From an uncultured bacterium (GTDB lineage Bacteria; Cyanobacteriota; Vampirovibrionia; Gastranaerophilales; Gastranaerophilaceae), in contig CACXCI010000062.1 in the NCBI GenBank assembly GCA_902766105.1, positions 53,055 through 117,054 on the forward strand: DNA of 64,000 bases, in the 5' to 3' direction. The notes under the pieces are model-generated. The model made no database searches and had not been told where the DNA came from. It saw only the letters and a program-made list of their open reading frames with translations. Shown here piece by piece: positions 53,612 through 63,192 of the stretch (position 1 is its first letter; each line of letters opens with the position of its first letter). The position numbers and the translations under genes were made by a program.

Positions 53612-54859
53612 TTAATGACACAAAGCAAGTAAAACACCTGCAGCAACGGCAGAACCAATTACACCTGCAACGTTTGGTCCCATTGCGTGCATCAACAAGT
53701 AGTTTTGAGAGTTATATTCCAGTCCTACTTTATTAGACACACGAGCAGCCATCGGAACGGCAGATACACCTGCAGAGCCGATTAACGGATTAATCGGTTT
53801 GATTTCTTTACCGGTAATTTTACTGATAGCATTTGTACAGCAATTCATAAATTTTGCCATTAAAACACCTGCAGCTGTAGCAAATGAGAATGCGATAATT
53901 CCAAGGAATAAAATAAACAGAGTTTGTACAGTTAAAAATTGTTCAGCTGAAAGTTTTGAACCTACTGTTAATCCTAAGAATATTGTTATAATATTTATAA
54001 GTGCATTCTGCATTGTATCAGATAATCTGTCAACAACTCCGCATTCTTTACACAAATTACCAAATGTCAAAGCTCCAATCAAAGGACAAGCACTTGGTAA
54101 GAAAATTACGCAAAGCATCAATACAACCAATGGAAATACAATCTTTTCTCTTTTTGAAACAGAGCGTAATTGTTCCATTTGGATTACACGTTCTTTTTGA
54201 GTTGTTAACAATTTCATAATTGGAGGCTGAATAACAGGAACAAGCGCCATATAAGAATATGCAGCAACAGCAATTGCCCCCAAAAGTTCAGGTGCTAATT
54301 TCTGTGTTACATAAATTGATGTCGGGCCATCTGCACCACCTATAATACCAATAGCACCGGCCTGAGAAATACTGAAGCCAAAGCAACACAATGCAAGCAA
54401 TAATGCTCCGAATATGCCAAATTGAGCAGCACCGCCCAATAATGCTGTTTTAGGGTTCGCAATCAACGGTCCGAAATCAGTCATAGCACCTACACCCATA
54501 AATATTATCAATGGGAATATACCTTTGTGAATACCGGCTTCAAAAATTATACCTAAAAATCCGTTTGGACCTGCAATTTCTTCCCCAGGTGGCATAGGAA
54601 TATTTGACAACAAACCACCAAATGCAATTGGTATAAGCAATAGCGGTTCATATTGTTTTTTTATGCCAAGCCACAACAGGAACAAGCATATCAAAATCAT
54701 AATCGGATGTCCGAATTGATGTAAAAACTGCTCAACACAATTTGTTATATTCGGATCTACCTTTTCAACAAAGTTATATATACCGGTAGAGTGCCATAAT
54801 TCCAGCAATCCCGGTTTTATTCCTAACCATAAATTATATAAGGTTTCACTTAAACTCAT
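53612..54859 (-). CDS. oadB: Sodium-pumping decarboxylase, beta subunit
   Basis: Integral membrane subunit that decarboxylates carboxybiotin and exports Na+. The 415-residue protein has 9-11 hydrophobic segments and the family signatures [31 protein letters not shown] (with the Na-binding Asp of GGADGPT), the region [17 protein letters not shown], and [19 protein letters not shown] at the C-terminus. It lies 11 bases downstream of oadA. The same beta subunit type serves oxaloacetate, methylmalonyl-CoA and glutaconyl-CoA pumps; the alpha subunit points to oxaloacetate. Confidence 0.95.
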   Translation of the reverse strand: MSLSETLYNLWLGIKPGLLELWHSTGIYNFVEKVDPNITNCVEQFLHQFGHPIMILICLFLLWLGIKKQYEPLLLIPIAFGGLLSNIPMPPGEEIAGPNGFLGIIFEAGIHKGIFPLIIFMGVGAMTDFGPLIANPKTALLGGAAQFGIFGALLLALCCFGFSISQAGAIGIIGGADGPTSIYVTQKLAPELLGAIAVAAYSYMALVPVIQPPIMKLLTTQKERVIQMEQLRSVSKREKIVFPLVVLMLCVIFLPSACPLIGALTFGNLCKECGVVDRLSDTMQNALINIITIFLGLTVGSKLSAEQFLTVQTLFILFLGIIAFSFATAAGVLMAKFMNCCTNAISKITGKEIKPINPLIGSAGVSAVPMAARVSNKVGLEYNSQNYLLMHAMGPNVAGVIGSAVAAGVLLALCH

Positions 54860-54870
54860 CTAACTACCCC

Positions 54871-56664
54871 CTAACCTACAGTTACCAAGACTTGACCGGT
54901 TTGAACTTTATTGCCTACCTCTATTTCGACAGATTTAACCGTTCCGCCAACAGGAGATTTGATTTCTGTTTCCATTTTCATCGCTTCTACAACAGCAATC
55001 ACATCACCTTCAGCAATAGTATCACCTTCTGATACCAGCACTTTTAAAACGTTACCCGGCAAAGCCGCCTTAACAGGAGTACCTTCACCATCAGAAGCTG
55101 TTTTTGCTTCTATTCCTTCTTTTACAGCAATATCATATAATTTACCATTTACGGTAGCCTTGTTTCCTTCCAATGCAACAGCATATTTCTTACCGTTTAC
55201 CGTTACCGTGTAACCATTAGTATCACCACCAGAAACAGTAGAAACTTCTTCGGATTTAGCTTCGTTTTTACGAACACCTATTGTTCCTTTACCTTGCAAG
55301 AAAAGGATACCTTTTTCTTTACAAGCTGCTGAAATAAATAAGTTTTCATCATTAACTTCTAACCCAGCATCTTCTAAGCGTTTCTTAGCAACCTCAAGAC
55401 CTTTGTTTGGATCTTTATCATTCAAATCAACTACAGTTTCGGTTGTAGGTTCAAGACCAAGTTGTTCTTGGGCAATTTTAACAACCTCGCTATCAGGTTC
55501 GCATGGAGTTTTACCAAAATAACCAAGAACCATTTTTCCATAACCTTCAGCAATTTTCTTCCATTTACCAAACATTACGTTATTAAATGCTTGTTGGAAA
55601 TAGAATTGAGAAACAGGAGTAACAGATGTACCAAAACCGCCTTTTTCAACAACCTCTTTCATTGCAGCAACAACTTCCGGATATTTGTGCATCAAATTGT
55701 TATCACGAAGCATTTGAGTATTAGCAGTCAAAGCTCCACCCGGCAACGGAGATTGAATAATCTGAGGATTTACAGCCAACGCTTCCGGTGGTAAGAAATA
55801 ATCCTTCATGCAATCTTTGAAAATTTCTTCTGTTTCCAAAATCTTTTCTACATCAATACCCAAATCATATTCAGTACCCTTCAATGCATGCCACATAGAA
55901 ACAATATCCGGTTGAGCCGTTCCGCCTGAAACAGGTTTCATTGACAAGTCAATACAATTTGCTCCGCCTTCCAAAGCAGCTAAATAAGCTGATAAGCCTG
56001 TACCTGCTGTTTCGTGAGAGTGGAATCTAATATCAGCATCAGCACCCAAAATTTCACGAGTTCTTTTAACTGTTTCATACACTTTATGAGGAGCAGATGT
56101 TCCTGAAGCATCTTTAAATGCCAATGAATCAAATTCAATACCCGCATCCAAAATAGAACGTAAAACTCTTTCATAAAATTCTACGTCATGCGCACCGGTA
56201 CAACCAATAGGCAATTCCATCATTGTAATAGTAACTTCATGACGCAAGCCATGTTTTTTTATACATTGACTTGAATATAATAAATTATTTACATCATTCA
56301 AAGCGTCAAAGTTTCTTACAGTTGTAACACCGTGTTTTTTAAACATTTTTGCGTGTAAATCAATAACATCACGAGGTTGAGAATCCAAGCCTACAACATT
56401 TACACCTCTTGATAAAGATTGCAAATTGATGTCAGGACCAACAGCAGCTCTGATTTTATCCATTGTTTCAAAAGCATTTTCATTACAATAAAAAATCGGC
56501 GACTGAAATCTTGCACCACCTGCAACCTCAAAATGTCTTATACCTGCTTCTACTGCAGATTTTAAAGCCGGAAGAAAGTCATCAACAAAAACTCTCGCCC
56601 CGTAAACCGACTGGAAACCGTCTCTAAATGAGGTATCCATTACTTTAATAAGTTTTTTTCCCAT
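54871..56664 (-). CDS. oadA: Oxaloacetate decarboxylase alpha subunit (carboxyltransferase plus biotin carrier)
   Basis: A 597-residue soluble subunit moving the carboxyl group to biotin. The N-terminal carboxyltransferase barrel shows MDTSFRDGFQSVYG and the active-site Lys in LAFKDASGTSAP, with HSHETAGTG as metal-binding His pair. The conserved PGG loop is SPLPGGALT. A Ser/Ala-rich linker leads to a biotinyl domain with VEAMKMETEI as the biotinylation site. It resembles pyruvate carboxylase subunit B, but the adjacent beta and gamma subunits favour oxaloacetate decarboxylase. Co-transcribed with birA and oadG. Confidence 0.93.
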   Translation of the reverse strand: MGKKLIKVMDTSFRDGFQSVYGARVFVDDFLPALKSAVEAGIRHFEVAGGARFQSPIFYCNENAFETMDKIRAAVGPDINLQSLSRGVNVVGLDSQPRDVIDLHAKMFKKHGVTTVRNFDALNDVNNLLYSSQCIKKHGLRHEVTITMMELPIGCTGAHDVEFYERVLRSILDAGIEFDSLAFKDASGTSAPHKVYETVKRTREILGADADIRFHSHETAGTGLSAYLAALEGGANCIDLSMKPVSGGTAQPDIVSMWHALKGTEYDLGIDVEKILETEEIFKDCMKDYFLPPEALAVNPQIIQSPLPGGALTANTQMLRDNNLMHKYPEVVAAMKEVVEKGGFGTSVTPVSQFYFQQAFNNVMFGKWKKIAEGYGKMVLGYFGKTPCEPDSEVVKIAQEQLGLEPTTETVVDLNDKDPNKGLEVAKKRLEDAGLEVNDENLFISAACKEKGILFLQGKGTIGVRKNEAKSEEVSTVSGGDTNGYTVTVNGKKYAVALEGNKATVNGKLYDIAVKEGIEAKTASDGEGTPVKAALPGNVLKVLVSEGDTIAEGDVIAVVEAMKMETEIKSPVGGTVKSVEIEVGNKVQTGQVLVTVG

Positions 56665-56697
56665 ATTTATATCCTTTCGTATTAAATTTAGTCGTAA

Positions 56698-56943
56698 TTA
56701 TTTGTTTGCTCTTTTTGCCATAATAGCTGCGATTGCAACTGCAATAGCATCATCAACATTTGATGAAACCTTCTTAGCTGTTGTTTTAATCTCTTCTACT
56801 GCCTCAGGAAAGATTTTGTTAAGCCATAAGACAATTTTAGACATAATTCTCATTGAGAAAATCAGAATTGTCAAAAAGCATAAAACAAAACCCATGCCCA
56901 TGCAGAGCAAGATTAATCCGGTTTCTAATAAATTTTCGCTCAT
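56698..56943 (-). CDS. oadG: Oxaloacetate decarboxylase gamma subunit
   Basis: The 81-residue protein has one N-terminal membrane helix (LLETGLILLCMGMGFVLCFL, then TILIF) and a polar C-terminal tail. In the family this tail contacts the alpha subunit and may bind zinc. MSENLLETGLILLCMGMGFV is typical of OadG. It overlaps birA by 4 bases (ATGA) and precedes oadA by 33 bases. It completes the three-subunit pump. Confidence 0.9.
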   Translation of the reverse strand: MSENLLETGLILLCMGMGFVLCFLTILIFSMRIMSKIVLWLNKIFPEAVEEIKTTAKKVSSNVDDAIAVAIAAIMAKRANK

Positions 56944-57662
56944 AATATATCTCCTATTGTAAGTACCAATTCTTTATCATTATCCATCAAAATTAGTTCA
57001 CCTCTGTCGTTTACCGACTTTGCAAACCCATTTTTAATTTCATCAAATAATTGAATATTTAATTCTTTTCCAATAAAGCAATTTCTTAAAATATAATCCT
57101 GCTTTATAAACTCAAAGCCAACTTCTATAAAACTATCATAATTTGAGAAAAATTCATTTATTAACTCATGCCTAAAGATATCAACATCAATTTGCTTTCC
57201 GATTTCCACATTCAGCGCAGTTGCAATTTTATCAGGTATATTATGCAGCGACTGTTCATCAGCATTAAGATTAACCCCAATACCCAAAATAATGCCTTTT
57301 GATTTACCGCTGCTTTGAACAACACTTTCCGACAAAATTCCGGCTATCTTTTTACCATCAATCAACACATCATTTGGCCACTTAATTTGCGGTTTAAGAT
57401 TATAAGATTCCAGAACTTTACAAAGACAAACTGATAAATACTGAGTAAGATTTGCAAAAGATGCTGCATATTTATCTTCAGGTTTCAGAACAATAGACAT
57501 AAAAAGATTACCTAAGCCTAAGTCTACCCATTTTCTATTTAACCTGCCTCTGCCGGAGGTCTGGATAGCGGCATGAATAACCGTTTTATCTGCAAGGTTA
57601 TCTAAATTTAACTTTGCATAGCTATTCGTAGAATCAATCTCCTCAAGTCTTATTTCTCTCAT
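56940..57662 (-). CDS. birA: Biotin--[acetyl-CoA-carboxylase] ligase
   Basis: Attaches biotin to carrier domains. The 240-residue protein starts directly with the catalytic domain (EIDSTNSYAK) and lacks the N-terminal repressor helix-turn-helix of E. coli BirA, so it is not expected to regulate transcription. It shows the biotinyl-AMP loop SGRGRLNRKWVD (36-47), KWPNDVLIDGKKIAGILSE and GIGVNLN. It is the first gene of the birA-oadG-oadA-oadB unit, consistent with biotinylation of OadA. Confidence 0.95.
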   Translation of the reverse strand: MREIRLEEIDSTNSYAKLNLDNLADKTVIHAAIQTSGRGRLNRKWVDLGLGNLFMSIVLKPEDKYAASFANLTQYLSVCLCKVLESYNLKPQIKWPNDVLIDGKKIAGILSESVVQSSGKSKGIILGIGVNLNADEQSLHNIPDKIATALNVEIGKQIDVDIFRHELINEFFSNYDSFIEVGFEFIKQDYILRNCFIGKELNIQLFDEIKNGFAKSVNDRGELILMDNDKELVLTIGDIL

Positions 57663-57707
57663 TTATCCTCTTTTATAGATTTACCAATTAGTATAATTAT
57701 ACAACAA

Positions 57708-57742
57708 ACAAAATAAAACCTGTCAAAAAATTTTGACAGGCT
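57708..57742 (-). terminator. Terminator of the small gene at 57767
   Basis: CCTGTCAAAA and TTTTGACAGG form a 10-bp stem. On the minus strand the stem is followed by TTTTATTTTG. Confidence 0.8.
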
Positions 57743-57766
57743 CTATTTTCAAATAAAAAAAACGAT

Positions 57767-58036
57767 TTAATGCATGTACATATAGTGATCAAAAGGAATT
57801 CCTTGATTGAATACTTCTTTATATTCTCTGTAATTTTTATCTGCATTCATTTCATCTAACATGTCAAAAAAGCCTTTCGGTTTTTCCGCAGCTGAAGCTG
57901 CAGGCTGTCCCACAGGAACAGGTTTAGCTTTTATTTTTTGTAAAAATTTTGCTGTAGTTTTTGAATTTTTAAATAAACTTTGAACGGCGCTGCTTGCGAC
58001 TCGACCACATTTTACAATTTTTCCCCAAAATGCCAT
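57767..58036 (-). CDS. Hypothetical small protein, 89 aa
   Basis: Not recognised. The first 45 residues are basic and helical (MAFWGKIVKCGRVASSAVQS, LFKNSKTTAKFLQKIKA). A Pro/Ala linker follows, then an acidic C-terminal half rich in aromatic residues (GFFDMLDEMNADKNYREY, FDHYMYMH). The two halves could form an amphipathic pair. AGGAGAAG stands before the ATG, and a terminator follows the stop. It is divergent from the atp operon. Confidence 0.55.
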   Translation of the reverse strand: MAFWGKIVKCGRVASSAVQSLFKNSKTTAKFLQKIKAKPVPVGQPAASAAEKPKGFFDMLDEMNADKNYREYKEVFNQGIPFDHYMYMH

Positions 58037-58200
58037 AATTCTTCTCCTTTTCCCCTATAACAAATAAAATAACTGTATATTAATAAAGTATATTTGAATA
58101 ATAAAAATGCCAACCATAACGACTTTATTAAGTATTGTTACAGCAAATTTTTAAATTGCAAAAAAATTTTTAGATGATATTATAACCATGAGGGAGTAAA

Positions 58201-58890
58201 ATGGAACACTGGGTTTATACAGCAGATATATTAGGGAAATCAGTATCTTTTAATATGGATACTCTAATTACAATGTGGTTTTCAATGGCAATATTGATAG
58301 TCATAGCCCTAATGACCTCAAGCAATTTATCCCTGGTTCCAACTAAGCTTCAACTTATGGGTGAAGGCATAATAAAATATTTTAACAATATTGCAAAAGC
58401 CAGTATGGGTAACGATAATGCGCAAAAGCATATTGCAATTATATTAACCTTGTTTATGTTTATATTAACTGCAAATCTGGTCGGACAGCTACCGTTCAAA
58501 CTTATACATTTGGCTAACGGGGAATTTGCTTCACCAAATAACGATATAAACATGACAGCTGCAATGGCAATAGTAGTATCAATATACTACATATATTACG
58601 GAGTAAAAAAGAACGGCTTTAGGTTTTTCTTCAAAGGTTTCAGTATTGACGGCTTAATAATAACCTTTGTTGATGTCCTTGAATTATTCGTAAGACCGTT
58701 TTCATTAGCGCTTCGACTTTTTGCTAATATATTAGCAGGAGAACTGCTCGTAACGACGTTTATAGGGTTGTTCGCAATTGCACTGCCACTTCCGTTTATG
58801 CTATTTGAATTATTTGTTGCGTTAATACAGGCCCTCGTTTTTACGCTTTTATCAACGACATACATATCAATGGCGGTTCAGGAAGAATGA
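58201..58890 (+). CDS. atpB: ATP synthase F0 subunit a
   Basis: Membrane subunit forming the ion half-channels, 229 residues with five to six membrane segments. The essential Arg lies in LALRLFANILAGE near residue 172, and VRPFSLALRLFANI is a strong family match. AGGGAG lies 4 bases before the ATG. It heads the ATP synthase operon; I see no atpI gene upstream, only 164 bases of intergenic DNA shared with the divergent small gene. Confidence 0.95.
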   Translation: MEHWVYTADILGKSVSFNMDTLITMWFSMAILIVIALMTSSNLSLVPTKLQLMGEGIIKYFNNIAKASMGNDNAQKHIAIILTLFMFILTANLVGQLPFKLIHLANGEFASPNNDINMTAAMAIVVSIYYIYYGVKKNGFRFFFKGFSIDGLIITFVDVLELFVRPFSLALRLFANILAGELLVTTFIGLFAIALPLPFMLFELFVALIQALVFTLLSTTYISMAVQEE

Positions 58891-58941
58891 TAATTATAAA
58901 AACATACAATAATATACAATTGAAAATATAAGGAGAAAATT

Positions 58942-59178
58942 ATGACAATTGAACAAACTTTAGATTTGGCAAAATTAGGAGCAGGTATCGCTATAGGCTT
59001 TGGTGCTATTGGCGGCGGACTTGGTTTGGGAATTGCAACAAAAGGTGTATTAGAAGCTATTTCAAGACAACCGGAAATCAAAGATGAAGCTTTTAAGAAT
59101 TTCATCATTGGTGCAGGTTTAGCTGAAGCTACTGCTATTTATGCATTATTTATAGCAATTATGCTTATATTCAAATAG
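58942..59178 (+). CDS. atpE: ATP synthase F0 subunit c
   Basis: A 78-residue hairpin of two membrane helices joined by the polar loop SRQPE. The ion-carrying Glu62 lies in LAEATAIYAL. Compared from memory with the sodium-type c subunit of Ilyobacter, the helix-1 Gln ligand is Leu29 here and the Ser after the Glu is Ala63. That argues for proton rather than sodium coupling, an inference from residues only. AAGGAG precedes the ATG. Confidence 0.95.
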   Translation: MTIEQTLDLAKLGAGIAIGFGAIGGGLGLGIATKGVLEAISRQPEIKDEAFKNFIIGAGLAEATAIYALFIAIMLIFK

Positions 59179-59194
59179 GAGAGCTTCCGGATAA

Positions 59195-59626
59195 ATGATT
59201 GAATTTAACGCTACATTCATAGTTGCTATATTAAGTTTTTCAGTGTTCATAATAATAATGAACGCAATATTTTACAACCCGATTTTGAATATAATAAAAA
59301 AAAGAAATGATTATATAGAATCAAATAACATTTCGGCTGAAAAAAACAACAATACGGCAAAGGAATACATTAACACTCATTCTAAAAAAATCGAAGAAAA
59401 ACAAGATGAATGCAGAGAAAAATTCAAATCATCAATTGAAAATTTGCAAAATAAATCAAGCGAAGAAATTTCTAAAGCAAGAGAAATATCTAAAGCTGAA
59501 ATTCAATCTCAAAAAGATGAGTTAATTAGGAAAAGTAACGAATTACAAAACATTGTAGACAAAACAATAGTTGCAGATTTAGCTAACTCAATTGCTAAAA
59601 AAATAACACAAGGAGTAATTCAATAA
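59195..59626 (+). CDS. atpF2: ATP synthase F0 subunit b'
   Basis: A 143-residue b-type stalk subunit. It has an N-terminal membrane helix (FIVAILSFSVFIIIMNAIFY) followed by a long charged helix with Lys/Glu/Gln (KSSEEISKAREISKAEIQSQ). Two different b-type genes in a row (this and the next) are typical of cyanobacteria, chloroplasts and a few others, forming a heterodimeric stalk. It lies between atpE and atpF with a 16-base gap before it and one base after. Confidence 0.88.
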   Translation: MIEFNATFIVAILSFSVFIIIMNAIFYNPILNIIKKRNDYIESNNISAEKNNNTAKEYINTHSKKIEEKQDECREKFKSSIENLQNKSSEEISKAREISKAEIQSQKDELIRKSNELQNIVDKTIVADLANSIAKKITQGVIQ

Positions 59627-59627
59627 A

Positions 59628-60140
59628 ATGCAGCCACTACTTGATATTCTAAAATATTTAGCAACATCAAATACCATTAACTTTATTTTAATGGTTGGCA
59701 TTTTGTACTGGATTAGTCGAAAAATTGAGTTAAATAAAATTTTTGAAACCGGAATACAAAAAATCAAAACAGACATTAAAAATTCTGAGAATAAAAAAGA
59801 AGGCTCAAAACAAGAGCTGGAAAAAGCTAAAACTATACTTGCTGGACTGCCTGAGGATATAAAAGAGCTTGATAATAATTGCAATGAAAAAATTGATATT
59901 TTTAAAAAGCAAATTCAGGATAACACTAAAATTAGTATATCTAAGGTAAATTCAAATATTGAGAGGGTAATTTCAATTGATGAAAAGAAAATATCTACTC
60001 ATATTCTGGAAGGGACAGCAAAAAATTCCTTAAACATAGCTGAACAAAATATTATAAAATTATTAAAAGAAAAACCTGAACTACACAATAATTTTATACA
60101 AAACAGCATAGATGAACTTGATAGGGTAAATATACAATGA
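59628..60140 (+). CDS. atpF: ATP synthase F0 subunit b
   Basis: A 170-residue second stalk subunit with an N-terminal membrane helix (TINFILMVGILYWISRKI) and a long helical, Lys/Glu-rich remainder. It is divergent from standard b sequences, and the assignment rests on topology and position between b' and delta. Its end overlaps the atpH start by 4 bases (ATGA). Confidence 0.83.
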   Translation: MQPLLDILKYLATSNTINFILMVGILYWISRKIELNKIFETGIQKIKTDIKNSENKKEGSKQELEKAKTILAGLPEDIKELDNNCNEKIDIFKKQIQDNTKISISKVNSNIERVISIDEKKISTHILEGTAKNSLNIAEQNIIKLLKEKPELHNNFIQNSIDELDRVNIQ

Positions 60141-60679
60141 CAACAATAATTTCAGAAATATCAAAAAATTATGCTAAAGCCTTGGTAGAAAAAGCTGCCG
60201 AGAACAATTGTTTTGACCTGTATTCAAATCAACTTTGCCAAATTTCCGAAATTTTTGAAAATTCAAAAGATTTACAGGTTGTAATCTCTAATTCATCTAT
60301 TTCTGTTAACAAAAAAATTGAGATACTTGATGCAATATTTAAAGACAAAATTGACAATAGACTGTTAAACTTTCTAAAAGTTTTAGTAGAAAAAAACAGA
60401 TTTAACGAATTTAATTCAATTGTGGAATGTTACTCAAACATGCTTGACAGTAAAAACAGCAAAAAGAAAGTTGAAATAATCTCTCCAATAGAATTAAATT
60501 TTGAAAACAAATCAAATGTACTGTTCAAATTAGAACACAAACTAAACTGTGAAATAGTTCCGACTTGGACGGTAGATGAAAGTATAATTGCAGGGCTTGT
60601 ATACAAGTTTGATGATTATGTAATAGATACAAGCATTCGTTCAAAATTAAAAAGTTTCAGTAAGGTAATTAATAGATAA
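60137..60679 (+). CDS. atpH: ATP synthase F1 subunit delta
   Basis: A 180-residue protein linking the stalk to the F1 head. The N-terminal helical domain starts with ISKNYAKALVEKAAENN, and the C-terminal part ends with the family feature SIIAGLVYKFDDYVIDTSIR followed by KLKSF. Position between b and alpha is the classic order. Divergent but length and ends fit. Confidence 0.92.
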   Translation: MTTIISEISKNYAKALVEKAAENNCFDLYSNQLCQISEIFENSKDLQVVISNSSISVNKKIEILDAIFKDKIDNRLLNFLKVLVEKNRFNEFNSIVECYSNMLDSKNSKKKVEIISPIELNFENKSNVLFKLEHKLNCEIVPTWTVDESIIAGLVYKFDDYVIDTSIRSKLKSFSKVINR

Positions 60680-60691
60680 GGCAGGAAAATT

Positions 60692-62203
60692 ATGGCAATA
60701 ATTCAACCCGACGAAATTAGTTCAATTATAAAAAACAAAATTGATAACTACGATATTCAAACGGAAGTTTCAAATACAGGTACCGTACTTGAAATAGGTG
60801 ATGGCATTTCAAGAATATACGGTTTGAGAAATGTTATGGCAAACGAGCTTGTTCAATTTGAAGACGGGAATGATACCCTTGGTATTGCAATGAACTTGGA
60901 AGAAGACAACGTAGGTGTTGTTGTTCTTGGGGATTACACCAATATCAAGGAAGGAACTATCGTAAAAACAACATCAAGAATTGCATCAGTTCCGGTTGGA
61001 GATAGTCTGCTGGGTAGAATTATAGATCCGACAGGTAAACCTTTAGACGGAAAAGGTGAAATTAAATACACAAAAACAAGACCGATAGAAAGAGTTGCAC
61101 CAGGTATTGTTACGAGAAAATCTGTTCATGAGCCGCTACAAACAGGTTTGACGGCTATTGATGCTTTAACACCAATCGGTAGAGGACAAAGAGAACTTAT
61201 TATCGGGGACAGACAAACAGGAAAAACCGCAATTGCTATTGACACAATAATCAACCAAAAAGGTAAAGATGTTATATGTATCTACGTTGCAATCGGTCAA
61301 AAAGCTTCAACTGTTGCACATCTGGCAAAGACCTTAGAAGATAAAGGCGCAATGGATTATACAATAATTGTATCTTCAACAGCGAATGAATCAGCACCGT
61401 TACAATATATTGCACCATTTGCAGGTGTATCTATCGGTGAAGAATTTATGGAGCAAGGGAAATCCGTCCTTATTGTTTATGACGATTTATCAAAACACGC
61501 ACAAAGTTACCGTGCAATGAGTTTATTATTAAAAAGACCACCGGGACGTGAAGCATACCCCGGAGATGTATTCTATCTGCACTCAAGATTATTGGAGAGA
61601 GCATGCAAGTTAAATGACGAGCTTGGAGGCGGCAGTATAACCGCATTACCAATAATTGAAACACAAGCAGGGGATGTATCTGCATACATTCCGACTAACG
61701 TTATTTCAATTACTGACGGACAAATTTTCTTGGAAAGTAACGCATTTAACTCCGGAATCAGACCTGCCATCAATGCCGGTATATCAGTTTCTCGTGTTGG
61801 AGGTGCCGCTCAGACAAAAGGTATCAAACAAGTTGCTGGGAAATTAAGACTTGATTTGGCTCAATACAGAGAACTTGAAGCTTTTGCTCAATTTGCATCA
61901 GATTTGGATGCTTCAACTAAAAAGCAATTGCTGAGAGGTCAAAAACTAACAGAAGTTCTTAAACAACCTCAATATCAACCGCTAAGTGTTGCAGAACAGG
62001 TATCAATATTGTTTGCAGCAAACGAAGGAACTTTAGATGATATTGAAAATACTCAGATTGCACGCTTTAAGAAAGAATGGTTCGTGTATTTCAATGCTAA
62101 TTTTAAAGAATTGGTAGAAAATTTGAACAATGGTGCAGCACTATCTGATGAAGATAAAAAAGCTTTATTAGAAGGACTTGCGACATTTAAAAGTACATTC
62201 TAA
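60692..62203 (+). CDS. atpA: ATP synthase F1 subunit alpha
   Basis: A 503-residue nucleotide-binding, non-catalytic head subunit. The P-loop is GDRQTGKT (172-179), with [20 protein letters not shown] and the family signature [20 protein letters not shown] stretch written here as [16 protein letters not shown]. The arginine finger region is [17 protein letters not shown]. Strongly conserved over its whole length. GGCAGGA precedes the ATG. A short palindromic repeat follows before atpG. Confidence 0.97.
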   Translation: MAIIQPDEISSIIKNKIDNYDIQTEVSNTGTVLEIGDGISRIYGLRNVMANELVQFEDGNDTLGIAMNLEEDNVGVVVLGDYTNIKEGTIVKTTSRIASVPVGDSLLGRIIDPTGKPLDGKGEIKYTKTRPIERVAPGIVTRKSVHEPLQTGLTAIDALTPIGRGQRELIIGDRQTGKTAIAIDTIINQKGKDVICIYVAIGQKASTVAHLAKTLEDKGAMDYTIIVSSTANESAPLQYIAPFAGVSIGEEFMEQGKSVLIVYDDLSKHAQSYRAMSLLLKRPPGREAYPGDVFYLHSRLLERACKLNDELGGGSITALPIIETQAGDVSAYIPTNVISITDGQIFLESNAFNSGIRPAINAGISVSRVGGAAQTKGIKQVAGKLRLDLAQYRELEAFAQFASDLDASTKKQLLRGQKLTEVLKQPQYQPLSVAEQVSILFAANEGTLDDIENTQIARFKKEWFVYFNANFKELVENLNNGAALSDEDKKALLEGLATFKSTF

Positions 62204-62222
62204 GAACGATACTAAATAGCAG

Positions 62223-62242
62223 GTCGAGATTGCCATCCCGAC
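62223..62242. repeat. Short palindromic repeat between atpA and atpG
   Basis: GTCGAGATTGCCATCCCGAC is an imperfect palindrome matching 16 of 20 bases of GTCGGCATTGCCACGCCGAC at 63736 in the repeat cluster. It lies 20 bases after the atpA stop and 24 before the atpG start. Confidence 0.55.
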
Positions 62243-62265
62243 AGGTAAAAATAAAAAGGAATGAA

Positions 62266-63192
62266 ATGGCAAATTTAAAAGATATAAAAAACAGAATACA
62301 AAGTGTGGAAAGCACAAAAAAAATAACTCGTGCGATGAAGATGGTTGCGGCAGCTAAGGTTAAGCGTTCAGAAACCGCAGTAAAAGCATCACGTCCATAC
62401 ACAAAAGAGCTAATCAATATGTTTCAAAAGCTGTTGAATTCCGTTGATACATACTGTTCGGACACTTTGAAGATAAAATATGCAATTGATGATTACCCTG
62501 CTTTGCTCGAAAAACGTGAAATTAAAAACGTAGGACTACTTATATTATCTTCTAACAAAGGACTTGCCGGTGCGTATAATGCCAATGTCGTAAGAGATGC
62601 AATAAAACGAATTTTAAATTACCAAAAGCAAGGAATTGGAGTTGAACTATTTATCGCCGGACAAAAGGGTATTTCAGGAATTAGGAAAAAAGCACAACAA
62701 CTCGGATGCCCGATTGTAAAAAAATATTTTTCTGCTGTAGATAAACCTTCTCCTATAGAAGCAAGAGATATAGCAGAAGACCTTGCAGAAGAATACGTTG
62801 CAGGCAAAATTGATAAAATTGAAATAGTTACAACCAGATTCAAAAATATGATGAGTTATTTCGTTGAAGACTGGCAGGTACTACCTGTTGCAGGGGTCAC
62901 GGATAATCTTGAAAGGATATCTGATAATGTTATAGAACCTTTAATGGAATTTACACCGGACAAACATCATATTTTACAAAAAATTGTTCCAATGTATATG
63001 GCAAACATTTTCTATCAGGCATTATTAGAAGCTCAAGCATCTGAACTTGCCTCAAGAATGACCTCAATGTCAGCGGCTACTACAAATGCTGAAAAAATTA
63101 TAAAAGATTTGTCTATTCAGTACAACAAGACACGTCAATTCGCAATTACTCAAGAAATAATTGAGGTCGTGAACGGAGCAAATTCAATCTAA
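62266..63192 (+). CDS. atpG: ATP synthase F1 subunit gamma
   Basis: Rotor shaft subunit of 308 residues. The N-terminal helix MANLKDIKNRIQSVESTKKI and the C-terminal helix (MSAATTNAEKIIKDLSIQYN, then RQFAITQEIIEVVNGA) are standard. The central domain lacks the roughly 35-residue redox/regulatory insert of photosynthetic cyanobacteria. I chose the ATG at 62266 with AAAAGGA 5 bases upstream. It is the last atp gene here: beta and epsilon do not follow, as in cyanobacteria where they are encoded apart. Confidence 0.95.
   Translation: MANLKDIKNRIQSVESTKKITRAMKMVAAAKVKRSETAVKASRPYTKELINMFQKLLNSVDTYCSDTLKIKYAIDDYPALLEKREIKNVGLLILSSNKGLAGAYNANVVRDAIKRILNYQKQGIGVELFIAGQKGISGIRKKAQQLGCPIVKKYFSAVDKPSPIEARDIAEDLAEEYVAGKIDKIEIVTTRFKNMMSYFVEDWQVLPVAGVTDNLERISDNVIEPLMEFTPDKHHILQKIVPMYMANIFYQALLEAQASELASRMTSMSAATTNAEKIIKDLSIQYNKTRQFAITQEIIEVVNGANSI

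Noticed and set aside
58942..59178. Sodium-type ATP synthase c subunit, suggested by the neighbouring Na+ pump
   Set aside because: The helix-1 Gln and the Ser after the Glu, both part of the sodium site, are Leu and Ala here.
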